DNA from: Trichomonas vaginalis G3
Lineage: Eukaryota > Parabasalia > Trichomonadida > Trichomonadidae
DNA: 64,000 nucleotides
NCBI RefSeq assembly: GCF_026262505.1
Contig: NC_067205.1
Coordinates: 23,903,585-23,967,584, forward strand
Direction of reading: 5' to 3'
Shown: positions 9,560 through 17,799 of the stretch, in pieces
Layout: every line of letters starts with the position of its first letter
How positions within the stretch are numbered: position 1 is the first letter of the stretch
Program-made: the position numbers and the translations under genes
Notes under the pieces: generated by a model
The model's database searches: none
What the model was told of the DNA's origin: nothing
Seen by the model: the letters and a program-made list of their open reading frames with translations, nothing else

Positions 9560-9617
9560 CTATATTCTTCACAAAATGTTTACGTTTAGTTTACGAAGAA
9601 GTCATGACAAATTCATG

Positions 9618-9665
9618 AGGTGAGAAAACAGGTGAAAAAAGAGGTGAGATGTCACCTCTTCACCT
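9618..9665. repeat. Hairpin repeat, GGTGA-arm variant (element A)
   Basis: Same 48-nt layout as the other copies, but with AGGTGA forward arms and TCACCT reverse arms, followed by AAAATATATTTTTAC. It shows that both sides of the stem changed together. Confidence 0.85.
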
Positions 9666-9896
9666 AAAATATATTTTTACTGAATTTAGCAACAACTTTC
9701 TCTCAATTGGAGCTGTAGCATACTCTTTGCGTAAGCGGTTCAGACCTTCTTCGAACTCTTGGTCTCTCTTCGATTTGGATTGAGGTGGAAATTGGTAGTA
9801 ATTTGGTGGAGGGACTTGCTGGAACTGAGGTGCAGGGGCTGGTGCTTTAGGTTCCTCTGGTTTGGGAATGGGCTCGGTTGGTGGGACGTCGGACAT
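9660..9896 (-). CDS. MSDVPPTE-type Pro-rich small protein (element A)
   Basis: A 78-aa frame starting MSDVPPTEPIPKPEEP, then a Pro/Gln-rich linker and a basic, helical C-terminus (KRDQEFEEGLNRLRKEYA). It is the longest copy of this start peptide in the window; stubs lie at 4246-4434 and 29325-29513. It begins at the left edge of the 21-bp minisatellite. The 3' end runs into a hairpin repeat, so it may be shortened. No family recognised. Confidence 0.5.
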   Translation of the reverse strand: MSDVPPTEPIPKPEEPKAPAPAPQFQQVPPPNYYQFPPQSKSKRDQEFEEGLNRLRKEYATAPIERKLLLNSVKIYFR

Positions 9897-9939
9897 CTGT
9901 TTGTGGCTTAACCGTCGGACCACAACGATAAAAATCTCT

Positions 9940-10280
9940 GCTCCTAGCAGTACTGCTACTGACAGTAGCAGTACTTTTACTGACAGTAGCAGTACTTTTT
10001 CTGACAGTAGCAGTACTTTTACTGACAGTAGCAGTACTTTTACTGACAGTAGCAGTACTTTATCGTCGAAAACCCTCTCAAATTTTCCTTTTTACTGCTA
10101 GTAGCAGTACTTTTACTGCTCGTAGCAGTACTTTCTGACAGTAGCAGTACTTTTACTGACAGTAGCAGTACTTTTTTCTGACAGTAGCAGTACTTTTACT
10201 GACAGTAGCAGTACTTTTACTGACAGTAGCAGTACTTTTACTGACAGTAGCAGTACTGCTAGTAGCAGAGATTTTTATCG
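9940..10280. repeat. 21-bp minisatellite, array-core-array (element A)
   Basis: The unit is 21 bp (GACAGTAGCAGTACTTTTACT or a TTTTTCT variant in part of the copies). Two arrays flank a non-repeated core at about 10061-10103 (TTATCGTCGAAAACCC and a T-rich stretch). Array ends carry AGTACTGCTACTG, the inverse of CAGTAGCAGTACT. The layout equals 33300-33692 in B and parallels the unrelated 22-bp minisatellite. Confidence 0.92.
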
Positions 10281-10385
10281 TCCAACTTTACAAATGTAAA
10301 CTTATATCGTTCTATTTTCTTCACTAGGGTCTAACACCAAAGTAACCTATTACATGAAATTTCACTGCATAAAAGGAAAAAACTT

Positions 10386-10460
10386 GCGCGAATCGGGATT
10401 TGAACCGAGGTCTTCGACGCCTGTAGCGAGGTAGCCCATACCACTGAGCTATGAGCCGCT
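10386..10460 (-). tRNA. tRNA-like sequence or degenerate tRNA (element A only)
   Basis: On the minus strand it has an A-box TAGCTCAGTGG with a foldable D-arm (GCTC/GGGC) and a B-box GGTTCAAATCC at normal tRNA spacing, about 75 nt in all. Ends pair only over GCG/CGC; the rest of the acceptor stem and the anticodon stem fit poorly, and the T-stem is short. I therefore make no anticodon call. It may be a tRNA pseudogene or a Pol III promoter unit. It is absent from element B. Confidence 0.45.
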
Positions 10461-10577
10461 TGCATATTTTTAAGTAAAATATAGTATATTTGTCATACAG
10501 TGAAGGATGACCAAACTTAAAAAAAATAAAGTTAGTTTTATTTTTTTCTATCTTAAGGAAATTCATGAAAATTCAAG

Positions 10578-10625
10578 AGGTTAGAAAAGAGGTTAGAAAA
10601 CAGGTTAGATCTAACCTTCTACCCT
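10578..10625. repeat. Hairpin repeat, GGTTAG-arm variant (element A)
   Basis: Forward arms AGGTTAGA three times, inner perfect palindrome AGGTTAGATCTAACCT, outer reverse arm TCTACCCT. An intermediate between the two common variants. Confidence 0.85.
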
Positions 10626-10661
10626 AAACATTATTTTTCAATACTTTTTCAGCACTTTTCC

Positions 10662-11019
10662 CTAGTTATATATGAAAGACAATTCGAGATAAAAGTCATA
10701 GTACAATGGAATAATATGTTGCACACCATTTGTTGTGAACCAAACTTGAAAGTCAGAGAAACTGTTACTAGGTGGTTCGTAGAATTTAGAAGCAAAGTCA
10801 TAAAAGTCCTTACCAATACATAGAAAACTATTGTTGCTTGAACTGAAACTTGCATGACACATAACATTTTGAGGGTCAAACACGTTTCTATAAACTGTCA
10901 AATCTGTATGCTCGGGATGAAATTTCTTCATCTGAAATAGTCCTACCAGTATTTGTAAAGATATAGTCTAACGGTTTTGTATCTGCTACTTTTGTTCTTT
11001 GTTTTTCAACCTGAAGCAT
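10662..11019 (-). pseudogene. Fragmentary paralogue of the 15331-16179 gene (element A)
   Basis: The start (MLQVEK...KPLDYIFTNTG) and the C-terminal block (HASFSSSNNSFLCIG...SFSDFQVWFTTNG) match the two conserved ends of the gene at 15331-16179, but the middle is largely missing. It is broken. It sits in the A-specific block between the tRNA-like sequence and the HNH gene. Confidence 0.7.
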
Positions 11020-11057
11020 TTAATATATGTAAAAATATATTGCTTTTAAAAAATGTT

Positions 11058-11642
11058 TTAAAATGGTATGCCATATAGCTTCTTGAATTTGTTAAGATAT
11101 AGTCTAATGTATTTTCCATCTGTATCTCTAGCGTTTACATAAGCATAGCCCGCCTTAGTAAAACATACTTGTAATTTCCTATAGTTTACGCCGGTATAAA
11201 AGTAGAAAGAGTCTTGTTCTTCGCTATAGTAGTAAAACTCAAACGTATGCTTGCCATAGTCTGTAATTTCAATTGTTTCATCTTCTAGTTCGTCGACAAA
11301 TTCGAATACAATATCTCGAAATTTGCTTTTGTTCTTATTGTTTTCAGAACGAGTGACCCAACGTAAGTTTTCAAGTCTATTGTCGTTTCTTATACGGTTT
11401 ATATGGTCTACAAAAGGTAGATTGTTAGGGTTCGGTATAAAATGAGTTGCAATGACAACATGTTTAAGATAGTGTTTTCCACCCATCTTCATAACAGCAT
11501 ATCCGTTATTTCGCTCCCATTCGCTTAAAACTCTTTTTGTCTTTTTGTTTCTGACTTCAAATGACTCACAACAGTGAATTTCATATTTCTCATCTAACAA
11601 ACAAGTTTTCCAACAGTCTTTTCCGACAGACTCAGCGTACAT
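11058..11642 (-). CDS. HNH homing-type endonuclease (element A only)
   Basis: About 194 aa, looks whole. A central HNH core reads VDHINRIRNDNRLENLRWVT followed by SENNKNK, preceded by a strand-rich NUMOD4-like segment (NGYAVMKMGGKHYLKHVVIA). HNH endonucleases of this type nick or cut DNA and move as selfish genes in phages and large DNA viruses. The C-terminal half is strand-rich and unassigned. Start at 11642 (MYAESVG) is preferred because the AT-rich leader ends there. A 55-bp duplicate of its 5' end lies just upstream. No counterpart in B. Confidence 0.82.
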   Translation of the reverse strand: MYAESVGKDCWKTCLLDEKYEIHCCESFEVRNKKTKRVLSEWERNNGYAVMKMGGKHYLKHVVIATHFIPNPNNLPFVDHINRIRNDNRLENLRWVTRSENNKNKSKFRDIVFEFVDELEDETIEITDYGKHTFEFYYYSEEQDSFYFYTGVNYRKLQVCFTKAGYAYVNARDTDGKYIRLYLNKFKKLYGIPF

Positions 11643-11702
11643 TTCAAATAAAATAAAAAAATATTTTTTTAAAAAATGTTTTATTTCATGCAATGTTTTA
11701 CT

Positions 11703-11757
11703 TCTCATCTAACAAACAAGTTTCCCAACAGTCTGTTCCAACAAACTCAGCGTACAT
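11703..11757 (-). pseudogene. Duplicate of the HNH gene's 5' end (element A)
   Basis: Encodes a close variant of the first 18 or so residues of the HNH gene (MYAEFVGTDCWETCLLDEK) behind the same leader. It marks a junction between the A-specific block and the shared part of the element. Confidence 0.75.
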
Positions 11758-11788
11758 TTCAAATAAAAATAAAAAAATATTTTTTTCT

Positions 11789-12371
11789 TTACTTTACATA
11801 ACCGCCTGCTGCCATAAGTCTTTGACGCCAACCCATACCAGCTAATGAAGGTTGACTTGGTTTAGTTCCAATACTAAACTTTGGTTTTGGTTTATCTTCA
11901 GTTTTTGGTTTTTCTTCTTCTATCGGTTTTTCGTCACTTTTCGGTTCCTCTGACTTTACCCCACCTGCAGGTATGGTTGTGTCGTCAACATCTTCATAAA
12001 TATCATATGCCATTTGTTTTTGTTTTCCTTTCAACTTTTTGTGTTTGTTGTAAAGTTTAGAATATTTCGACTCTAAGTCAATGAGATGTTCTATAATGAA
12101 CTGTTGGTCAGTGAAGTAAACTTTTCCATCTGTTGTCTCGAAAGCTCCTTCAGACTTCAATATTTTATTTGTGAGAGTCTGTTTCTTTTTTGAGATACTA
12201 GCCGTTCCATTTCTATGAAAAGTGACTTTATAGTTAGGGTTTGTATTCCAGACCTTGCACCTTCTATTATTGAATTTTCTCTTCATCTGTAAGTTCTTTG
12301 ACAGGTTTTGACAATGGTTCTGAACTTTTTGTTTGTGGTGTCAAATCTACCGTTTCAACTTCTTCGGTCAT
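11789..12371 (-). pseudogene. Homologue of the 194-aa gene at 36302, broken (element A)
   Basis: Nearly identical to 36302-36886, with a start MTEEVETVDL-type N-terminus, a conserved central block (NPNYKVTFHRNGTASISKK), Pro/Glu/Lys-rich linker and an AGMGWRQRLM...GGYVK end. It is broken at about one point. A TGAGATGAA leader directly precedes the start, as it does for the next small gene. Confidence 0.7.
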
Positions 12372-12390
12372 TTCATCTCAGTAAAAAATT

Positions 12391-12548
12391 TTAGTTTGGT
12401 TTGTTTTCAAACTGGTTGTTTAGGTTTTTAAGTCGGTCTAAAACTTCTTGAGGTATAGGAAGAACTTGACAAACACACGTGGTTGTGTAACTGCTGGAAG
12501 CCGACAAATCCATCTTGAGCCCATTTGTCTCAATGCTGTATTGTTCAT
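12391..12548 (-). pseudogene. Homologue of the 51-aa gene at 36906 (element A)
   Basis: The small gene seen whole at 36906-37061 is recognisable here, behind the same TGAGATGAA leader, but it is broken. Too short for standard gene finding. Confidence 0.55.
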
Positions 12549-12568
12549 TTCATCTCAGTAAAAAAATT

Positions 12569-12970
12569 TTACATTCCCCAAGTTTGAAGCGGTTGAGGTT
12601 GGTTGTTGTTTACCCATTGTTGTGCATGGTTATATCCTCTGTTAAAGAATCTTTCACCTTGGTCCATGTAGTGCCCTGCTTGGTTATAGTAGTCATTTGC
12701 TTTGTTATAGTAGTTTCCTGCTTGTCTTCCTACATTGTCCATCCATCCTTGAACTTTTCCTCTTGTTTCAGGATTTGGAATAAGATTTGCTGCATCTCGT
12801 GCTACATCCCAACCTTTCTGTACAGTTTGTATAATAGGTTGTGCTTTCTCTTTAAGTATACCTAATGTACTCAAAATCTTCCTTCCAACTCCAAATACAC
12901 CTCTGGCTATTGTTCCCACTGCGGGTAAAAATCTGGATGCAACTCCTGCTAATGCGCCAAATAAACCCAT
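12569..12970 (-). CDS. Minor virion-type protein with amphipathic N-terminus (element A)
   Basis: 133 aa, looks whole. The N-terminus MGLFGALAGVASRFLPAVG and the following Gly-rich helix are amphipathic; the C-terminal half is rich in Tyr, Asn, Gln and Gly. This resembles the membrane-active minor capsid proteins (adenovirus pVI-like) reported for Polinton-related viruses, but the match is by character rather than alignment. It diverges from the integrase with 16 bp between the start codons. Confidence 0.6.
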   Translation of the reverse strand: MGLFGALAGVASRFLPAVGTIARGVFGVGRKILSTLGILKEKAQPIIQTVQKGWDVARDAANLIPNPETRGKVQGWMDNVGRQAGNYYNKANDYYNQAGHYMDQGERFFNRGYNHAQQWVNNNQPQPLQTWGM

Positions 12971-12986
12971 TTCTTATGGGTTAAAA
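12971..12986. promoter_or_regulatory. 16-bp gap between divergent start codons (element A)
   Basis: Only 16 bp (TTCTTATGGGTTAAAA) separate the start of the minor virion-type gene from the start of the integrase. Any promoter elements must extend into the opposite coding region. B keeps the same sequence with one extra A. Confidence 0.6.
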
Positions 12987-13942
12987 ATGACGAATTCAAA
13001 CAAGGACCCCTATGTTTCTAAGGCAACAAAGAAAGCACTCATGGTAAAAATCTTTAGTTCAACACCAAATGCTTGGTTTATGGATATCTTGGAAAACATT
13101 CCGAGGTATAGAGAAGATGGACCACCATACTGGCTAATATTTGTTGGTCAAAACACAAGATACTGTGAAGCCATACCATTACAGTCCAAAAATATTTTAG
13201 ATGTGAAAACTGCTTTGACAATATTCGTTGACAAATACCATCCAACAAAACTGACATCTGACTGTGAAAGTTCTTTCAAATCAGATGATGTAAAAATATC
13301 TGCGTTCAAAAAATGTAAACCAATATTTCATTGTCGACCAAAACCATTCTGCTCTTGGTGTCATTGACAGTTGTATAAAAATCTTAAGAGACTTAAACCA
13401 GCCACAAGGTGGTGAAGCAAATGAAATGTCATATGACGACAAATATAGACACTTCTCCATGGCAAAGATGAGACAAGTTTTAAATATTTACAATAACCGT
13501 AAACAAAAAGGTTTGGGAAACCACTCCCCCGAAGAAATGAAAAACAACCCTGACTTAGAGAAAGACTATATATTTAATAGTTTAGTCAAAAGAGACAAAC
13601 AAGAAAGAATGCCAGGCTTCAAACTTCAGAAAGGTGACAAAGTAAAAATAGAAATACCTAAACGCGACCCATATGAAAATACTATTGACTATGACAACAA
13701 TGGGAACTCGACAGGTACTCACATTCGTGTTCGTAAAAATAGAAGAAAGTATACAAGAGAATATTATGATTTTAGGCAAACATGGCAAAATGTACACACT
13801 GCAAGCAGAAGATAAAACTACTATTGTCAGACCTCGTTTCAAACTTGTCAAAGTTCAAGGTGGTATACTTTCAAAGACAGTTCCTAACAAATATAAGACA
13901 ACTCCTGACGAATATGCTAAAGAAGTTGAAAATGACGACTAA
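12987..13942 (+). pseudogene. rve-type (retroviral-like) integrase, broken (element A)
   Basis: The Polinton c-integrase. A core with NAWFMDI and, further on, LTSDCESSF followed by a conserved His-containing segment is visible, then a basic C-terminal domain with VKRDKQERMPGF and RVRKNRRKYTREYY, probably the DNA-binding tail. The family inserts the element and makes the 6-bp duplication. The gene is broken at about two points. Its stop overlaps the stop of the convergent fibre gene. Confidence 0.85.
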
Positions 13943-15312
13943 GCAATTCTATACCATGCGTAAACTGTCATGTAAGGTGGCATGTAGTCTTTACTTTGTC
14001 CCGTTGTTTGCGTATACCCTGAAACGAAATGTGTATGGTCTCCTCCTACCTCAGTGTTATCCAAGTAACAATTTATAGCAAACTGAACGTTGTCTTTAAC
14101 ATCATATCCTTTACCTTTTGTCATTCCTGTCCAATCCCAATATTTATGCCTATGCCCACCTTCTCGAGATGTAGTTAAACTTACGTAGTGACTGTGCGCA
14201 GGTAAATTTGCACCTGAAATCGTTTTACTTCCACCTGTTTCCTTTGAAGAGTTTGCACAATACAAAAACCTGTCGACTATTTGAGTCCAAGTTCCAAAAC
14301 CAAGTACTGTTTCTGGTCTGGTAGAGTTCATTGACGTATAAATAGAACCTATAGGATATACTGTTTGAAGTATTTCAATCTTTAATGTTTGAAGCTCTGT
14401 TTTGTCAGCTTTTTTATCATATAAATCTTGAGCAGTGAATTTAACTTTTTTTTCATCCTTCATGACATAAACATCTTTACATCTAATGTCTTTATCCGAT
14501 GTTAAACCTTCTGGAAAGTTAGGAGGTTTAAAATATAATCCACCCCCACCAGTTTCTTCAATCGTTCCTAAAATACTTTCTATACCAACAGTTGAGAAGA
14601 AGCTATGTGTATGTCCAACGTCACTTTTCCTGTTTAAGGTTTCTTGTAAGTTTGTAATATTTGCAATGGTATGTGTATGTCCAACGTCACTTTTCCTGTT
14701 TAAGGTTTCTTGTAAGTTTGTAATATTTGCAATGGTATGTGTATGGTTCTTATCCGCTTTAAGGTCTAAACATCCTGAAACCCACCCTGTATTGGCTTTA
14801 CCTTCTAAAATCTTCGATGTCCGTTCATTATACCATTCAACCCTTTCTTTAATTTCATTGTCTTTTTCATCCACATATTCCTTATCTGCCTTCTTCACTA
14901 ACCCACTAGCCAGATATGCTAACTCATCGTCAACATACTCTTTGTCAGCTTTCTTTTCAACATCCTCTTTTGTTGCATATGTTGCATCTGCTCTGTCATG
15001 TTCTTCTTGAACTTTTTCAATGACATACTCTTTGTCAGCTTTGTTGTCAATATCTGCTTTCAAAAGAAGTTCATCTATAGGTTTCTCGTTTAAAGTTCTT
15101 TTTGTTGGATTTATACAAACAGTATGGTTCTTACTGTCTTGAAACAGAAACTCGTCTGTCAATGGGTTTATCGTCAGTTTTAAGTTTCCTTCTTTCAATG
15201 ACTCAGATATCTTAGAATAGTTTGAAAAGTTTGTTGTGTTCTTATTTAGAGCTTGCATAATGAGTTGTCGGTTGTGTTGTATTTCTCTCATGGAAGCAAT
15301 ATCTTTCGACAT
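13939..15312 (-). CDS. Tail-fibre-like protein with phage-type tip (element A)
   Basis: 457 aa, looks whole. The N-terminal 120 residues look globular. A stalk of repeated KADKEYVD-type and HTHTIANITNLQETLN-type units follows, two of the latter in exact tandem. The C-terminal 150 residues carry a phage short-tail-fibre/collar type domain: YPIGSIYTSMNSTRPE, GFGTWTQIVDRFLY, NLPAHSHY and a terminal YMPPYMTVYAWYRIA. In phages such proteins are trimeric host-binding fibres. A virion spike for cell attachment is the natural inference. Divergent from the next gene with 18 bp between starts. Confidence 0.85.
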   Translation of the reverse strand: MSKDIASMREIQHNRQLIMQALNKNTTNFSNYSKISESLKEGNLKLTINPLTDEFLFQDSKNHTVCINPTKRTLNEKPIDELLLKADIDNKADKEYVIEKVQEEHDRADATYATKEDVEKKADKEYVDDELAYLASGLVKKADKEYVDEKDNEIKERVEWYNERTSKILEGKANTGWVSGCLDLKADKNHTHTIANITNLQETLNRKSDVGHTHTIANITNLQETLNRKSDVGHTHSFFSTVGIESILGTIEETGGGGLYFKPPNFPEGLTSDKDIRCKDVYVMKDEKKVKFTAQDLYDKKADKTELQTLKIEILQTVYPIGSIYTSMNSTRPETVLGFGTWTQIVDRFLYCANSSKETGGSKTISGANLPAHSHYVSLTTSREGGHRHKYWDWTGMTKGKGYDVKDNVQFAINCYLDNTEVGGDHTHFVSGYTQTTGQSKDYMPPYMTVYAWYRIA

Positions 15313-15330
15313 TTTTATTCTAGATAAAAT
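15313..15330. promoter_or_regulatory. 18-bp gap between divergent fibre and 15331 genes
   Basis: TTTTATTCTAGATAAAAT lies between two start codons and is nearly symmetric around TCTAGA. B keeps a 17-bp version (39740-39756). A shared bidirectional initiation site is inferred. Confidence 0.55.
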
Positions 15331-16179
15331 ATGCTTCCAATAGAAAAAGAAAATTCAAGAGTTGCTACAACTAAACCATTAGATGAACTTTTTACTAATG
15401 TCGGTCAAAAGTTTGAGACAGAGACCGTAAAGCATGAAGGCTATCGTTTTGACTACCCATTAAGATGGTTAAGAGACCCATCCGTCACAAAAGCTGTTGG
15501 CTTTCGTAGAATGAAGTTTGTGTCTGTAGAAGATAAAAGTTTTCCATTTATTGTAAGGTTTCATATAGATTATATATCTGAAGGGAAACGAAAAATGTGG
15601 GAAGAAATTGAGCTAATACAAGTTGACCTTTCATCTTCTCTACAGACTGCGTTAAAAAATATAGAAGATAAAATAAATTCATGTTATGCAAAATATGCTG
15701 ATGAATATGCAAATACCGAGAGCACACTTTATGTGAGAATTGTATATGACAAACAAAATTCACAAGTGTCATTTCAAATCTACGAAGACAATCCAAAGAA
15801 AGACGAACAAATATATACAGAATTCACTGCAATGTCATGGTATTATTTGCAAAGAATGTTAAATCAGAAAGTCGAACTTCCTTTAGCAAATATTTACAGT
15901 CGATATGCAAGAGATGAACCATATTTATTTAAAGATGTTTTCGACCCAGCTGCTATTATTGTTCATGCTTCATTTTCTGGCGCCCAAAACTCTTTCTTAT
16001 GCTTGGCAAATGACTTTTACGAAAAACCTACAAAGTTATACGAACCACCAAGTGGAAGTATTTCAGACTTTCAAGTATGGTTTACTACAGATGGAAGAAA
16101 AAGAATAATTCCATTATACCATGCGTTTTACTTAGAACTTAGTTTCATATACAACTACTATCGAACGGTAAAAATATAA
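15331..16179 (+). CDS. Unknown virion-type protein paired with fibre (element A)
   Basis: 282 aa, looks whole. Conserved N-terminus (MLPIEKENSRVATTKPLDEL) and a conserved strand-rich C-terminus (HASFSGAQNSFLCLANDFYE, SISDFQVWFTTDG) enclose a middle that differs strongly from the copy in B (39757-40607). A third, fragmentary paralogue lies at 10662-11019. It is divergently coupled to the fibre gene. I do not recognise the fold; a capsid or spike-base protein is possible. Confidence 0.65.
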   Translation: MLPIEKENSRVATTKPLDELFTNVGQKFETETVKHEGYRFDYPLRWLRDPSVTKAVGFRRMKFVSVEDKSFPFIVRFHIDYISEGKRKMWEEIELIQVDLSSSLQTALKNIEDKINSCYAKYADEYANTESTLYVRIVYDKQNSQVSFQIYEDNPKKDEQIYTEFTAMSWYYLQRMLNQKVELPLANIYSRYARDEPYLFKDVFDPAAIIVHASFSGAQNSFLCLANDFYEKPTKLYEPPSGSISDFQVWFTTDGRKRIIPLYHAFYLELSFIYNYYRTVKI

Positions 16180-16183
16180 TTTT

Positions 16184-16426
16184 TTAATACGGTTGAGGTG
16201 TTGGATTTGGTTGCCAACTAGACTGTGGTGCAGGTTCAGGCTGTTGTATAACAGGAGCTTGTTCTTCTGGTTCAGGGTCTTTAGGTATAATACCAACAAA
16301 CTGACCTACTCTTTTACCAATATTTTTGACTCCGTTCCAAATTCCTCTTCCTACGGTTTTTATTCCATTCCATATACCTCTTCCAACATTTCGAAAGAAG
16401 TTTCCTATCTTACTGAAGAAACCCAT
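16184..16426 (-). CDS. Small amphipathic minor virion-like protein (element A)
   Basis: 80 aa, looks whole. Three near-repeats of the type GRGIWNGIKTV (about residues 14-45) form basic amphipathic helices; a Pro/Gln/Glu-rich tail follows. Such a peptide would be expected to bind membranes, as pVI-like proteins do in adenoviruses; this is inference. 5 bp from the convergent end of the preceding gene. Confidence 0.65.
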   Translation of the reverse strand: MGFFSKIGNFFRNVGRGIWNGIKTVGRGIWNGVKNIGKRVGQFVGIIPKDPEPEEQAPVIQQPEPAPQSSWQPNPTPQPY

Positions 16427-16444
16427 TTTACTATATGTAAAAAT

Positions 16445-16807
16445 CTAATGTCCGCCTAGTCTCTTACGTTTCCTGTTGAGTTCCATAGCATTCTTTAACT
16501 GGAGCTCATACATTCTGTTTCTCCTCTGGTAGAAAACATATTCTGGGTCAACTCCTGTGTTCGCGTCATCTGCATAAAGTTGTTTATATCCCACTTCAGG
16601 GTTTGTATAAAACTCTTTCCATCTCATATTTGCATACCATGGTGGCAAACCTAACGCAGCGTCATTTGACATGGCAGTTTGCATTTGTACATCTGTTGGC
16701 ACTTGACCATAGTTTGCCATTGCAGTTTGTATTCTAACTTCATTTGGAATATTCTCTGGGTTTGGTTGTCCAGGTTGCTGTGCATTCGCTAAGTTCTGTG
16801 CGTCCAT
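16445..16807 (-). CDS. Unknown 120-aa protein, basic C-terminus (element A)
   Basis: Looks whole, almost identical to 40871-41233. Repeated short phrases (VRIQTAMANYGQVP, VQMQTAMSNDAALG) in the first half, then a helical segment and a RKRKRLGGH end. No family recognised. Its place among virion-like genes and its basic tail suggest a DNA-associated or structural protein. Confidence 0.65.
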   Translation of the reverse strand: MDAQNLANAQQPGQPNPENIPNEVRIQTAMANYGQVPTDVQMQTAMSNDAALGLPPWYANMRWKEFYTNPEVGYKQLYADDANTGVDPEYVFYQRRNRMYELQLKNAMELNRKRKRLGGH

Positions 16808-16830
16808 TTAATATTAGATAAAAATATCTC

Positions 16831-16962
16831 TTACGAGTACATATACTGAACATTTGCAGGCATTGGTTCATCTTCATATTCTCTGTACTTTTCTGCCACG
16901 TCAAAGAAATAAATGACACAATGGAAAAAACCTAAAACAAGTAGTCCTATTTCAAACCACAT
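16831..16962 (-). CDS. 43-aa single-span membrane protein (element A)
   Basis: A 43-codon frame starting MWFEIGLLVLGFFHCVIYFF: one hydrophobic helix at residues 3-20, then an acidic, charged tail ending NVQYMYS. Too short for ordinary gene finding, but the copy in B (41258-41389) keeps the frame and has only conservative changes. Its start overlaps the 3' end of the methyltransferase gene by 16 nt. Confidence 0.65.
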   Translation of the reverse strand: MWFEIGLLVLGFFHCVIYFFDVAEKYREYEDEPMPANVQYMYS

Positions 16963-17764
16963 TTACTTACTAGTAAAATTTCTTTGTTATGACACTTTCT
17001 CCGATTTATAGGACCTCTCTCATATTCTATCTTGTCATATATAAACTCATAGTCATGTATGTCCTCTAACCATCTCATAACGGTTTCCAAACCACTTTTA
17101 TCGGATGTAAAGTAAAAGCATGGATGGTTATGTAAAACGTCTAAAGTTTCTAAAGAGTCTCTCAAAGTCCAGTCTACTTGGTATTGAAAATCGTATGTGT
17201 TAAAGAACGGCGGGTCTACTATAAAGAAAACATTTTCCTTGTCTTTATATTTTTCATACAACTCTGTCCAATGACATCTCACAAACTCTATACCCTCAAT
17301 ATATTTTTCTATGTCCTCTTTGAAAACATTTGTATAGTTAAGATATAAAACTTTTGACATAAGTGTTTCAATGTCATGAACTCTTATAGAACCACTATAT
17401 AATAGTCTAGCAGATATACTATCCCAGTCTATATATTCTGCTTTTTTCAAAACCTCTCTCACAATATTTTTCTTATCTAATGGTATACGTTCCATCTTAC
17501 CTATAGGTATCTTTTCTTTTAACGCTTTCAATATATTGTTTGTGTCTGGTATATGTTTGAGACGGTCCATATAGTTGTCGAAGTCATTGCATATAATCTT
17601 TGAGTCTGGGAATATTGTATGACACAAATGGATATATAGAAACTTCCACCGAACAAATCTACAAATGTTAGACCATTCGGTAGTTTCTTAAGTTCTCTCA
17701 ATAGAATATCTTTACATCTACTCTTATTTCCAAAGAACGGTAACGGTGGTTTTGTAAAATTCAT
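16947..17764 (-). pseudogene. Dam-type N6-adenine DNA methyltransferase, broken (element A)
   Basis: Homologue of the whole gene at 41374-42192, with the PFFGNKSR and FIVDPPF motifs of the D12 class. Broken at about one point. Lies next to the subterminal repeats at the right end of element A. Confidence 0.78.
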
Positions 17765-17799
17765 TTATATATAATAATAAAAATGTTTTTTCCCTGAAA

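Larger units (their letters stand above)
8986..9600 (-). pseudogene. KilA-N gene, rearranged 5' part, broken (element A)
   Basis: The 3' two thirds match the whole KilA-N gene at 32557-33219: the GMYVDPRLVNYIAMWASPKY block and a long acidic coiled tail. The 5' part is replaced by repeated copies of the variable-loop segment, each with a different palindrome. It is broken or rearranged at a small number of points. Lies next to a hairpin repeat of a unique arm type at 9618-9665. Confidence 0.7.

Noticed and set aside
9862-10101. Ser/Thr-rich frame TDSSSTF repeats
   Set aside because: A 21-bp unit keeps one phase, so the frame is open by construction. It has no independent start context and is not conserved as a protein outside the repeat.
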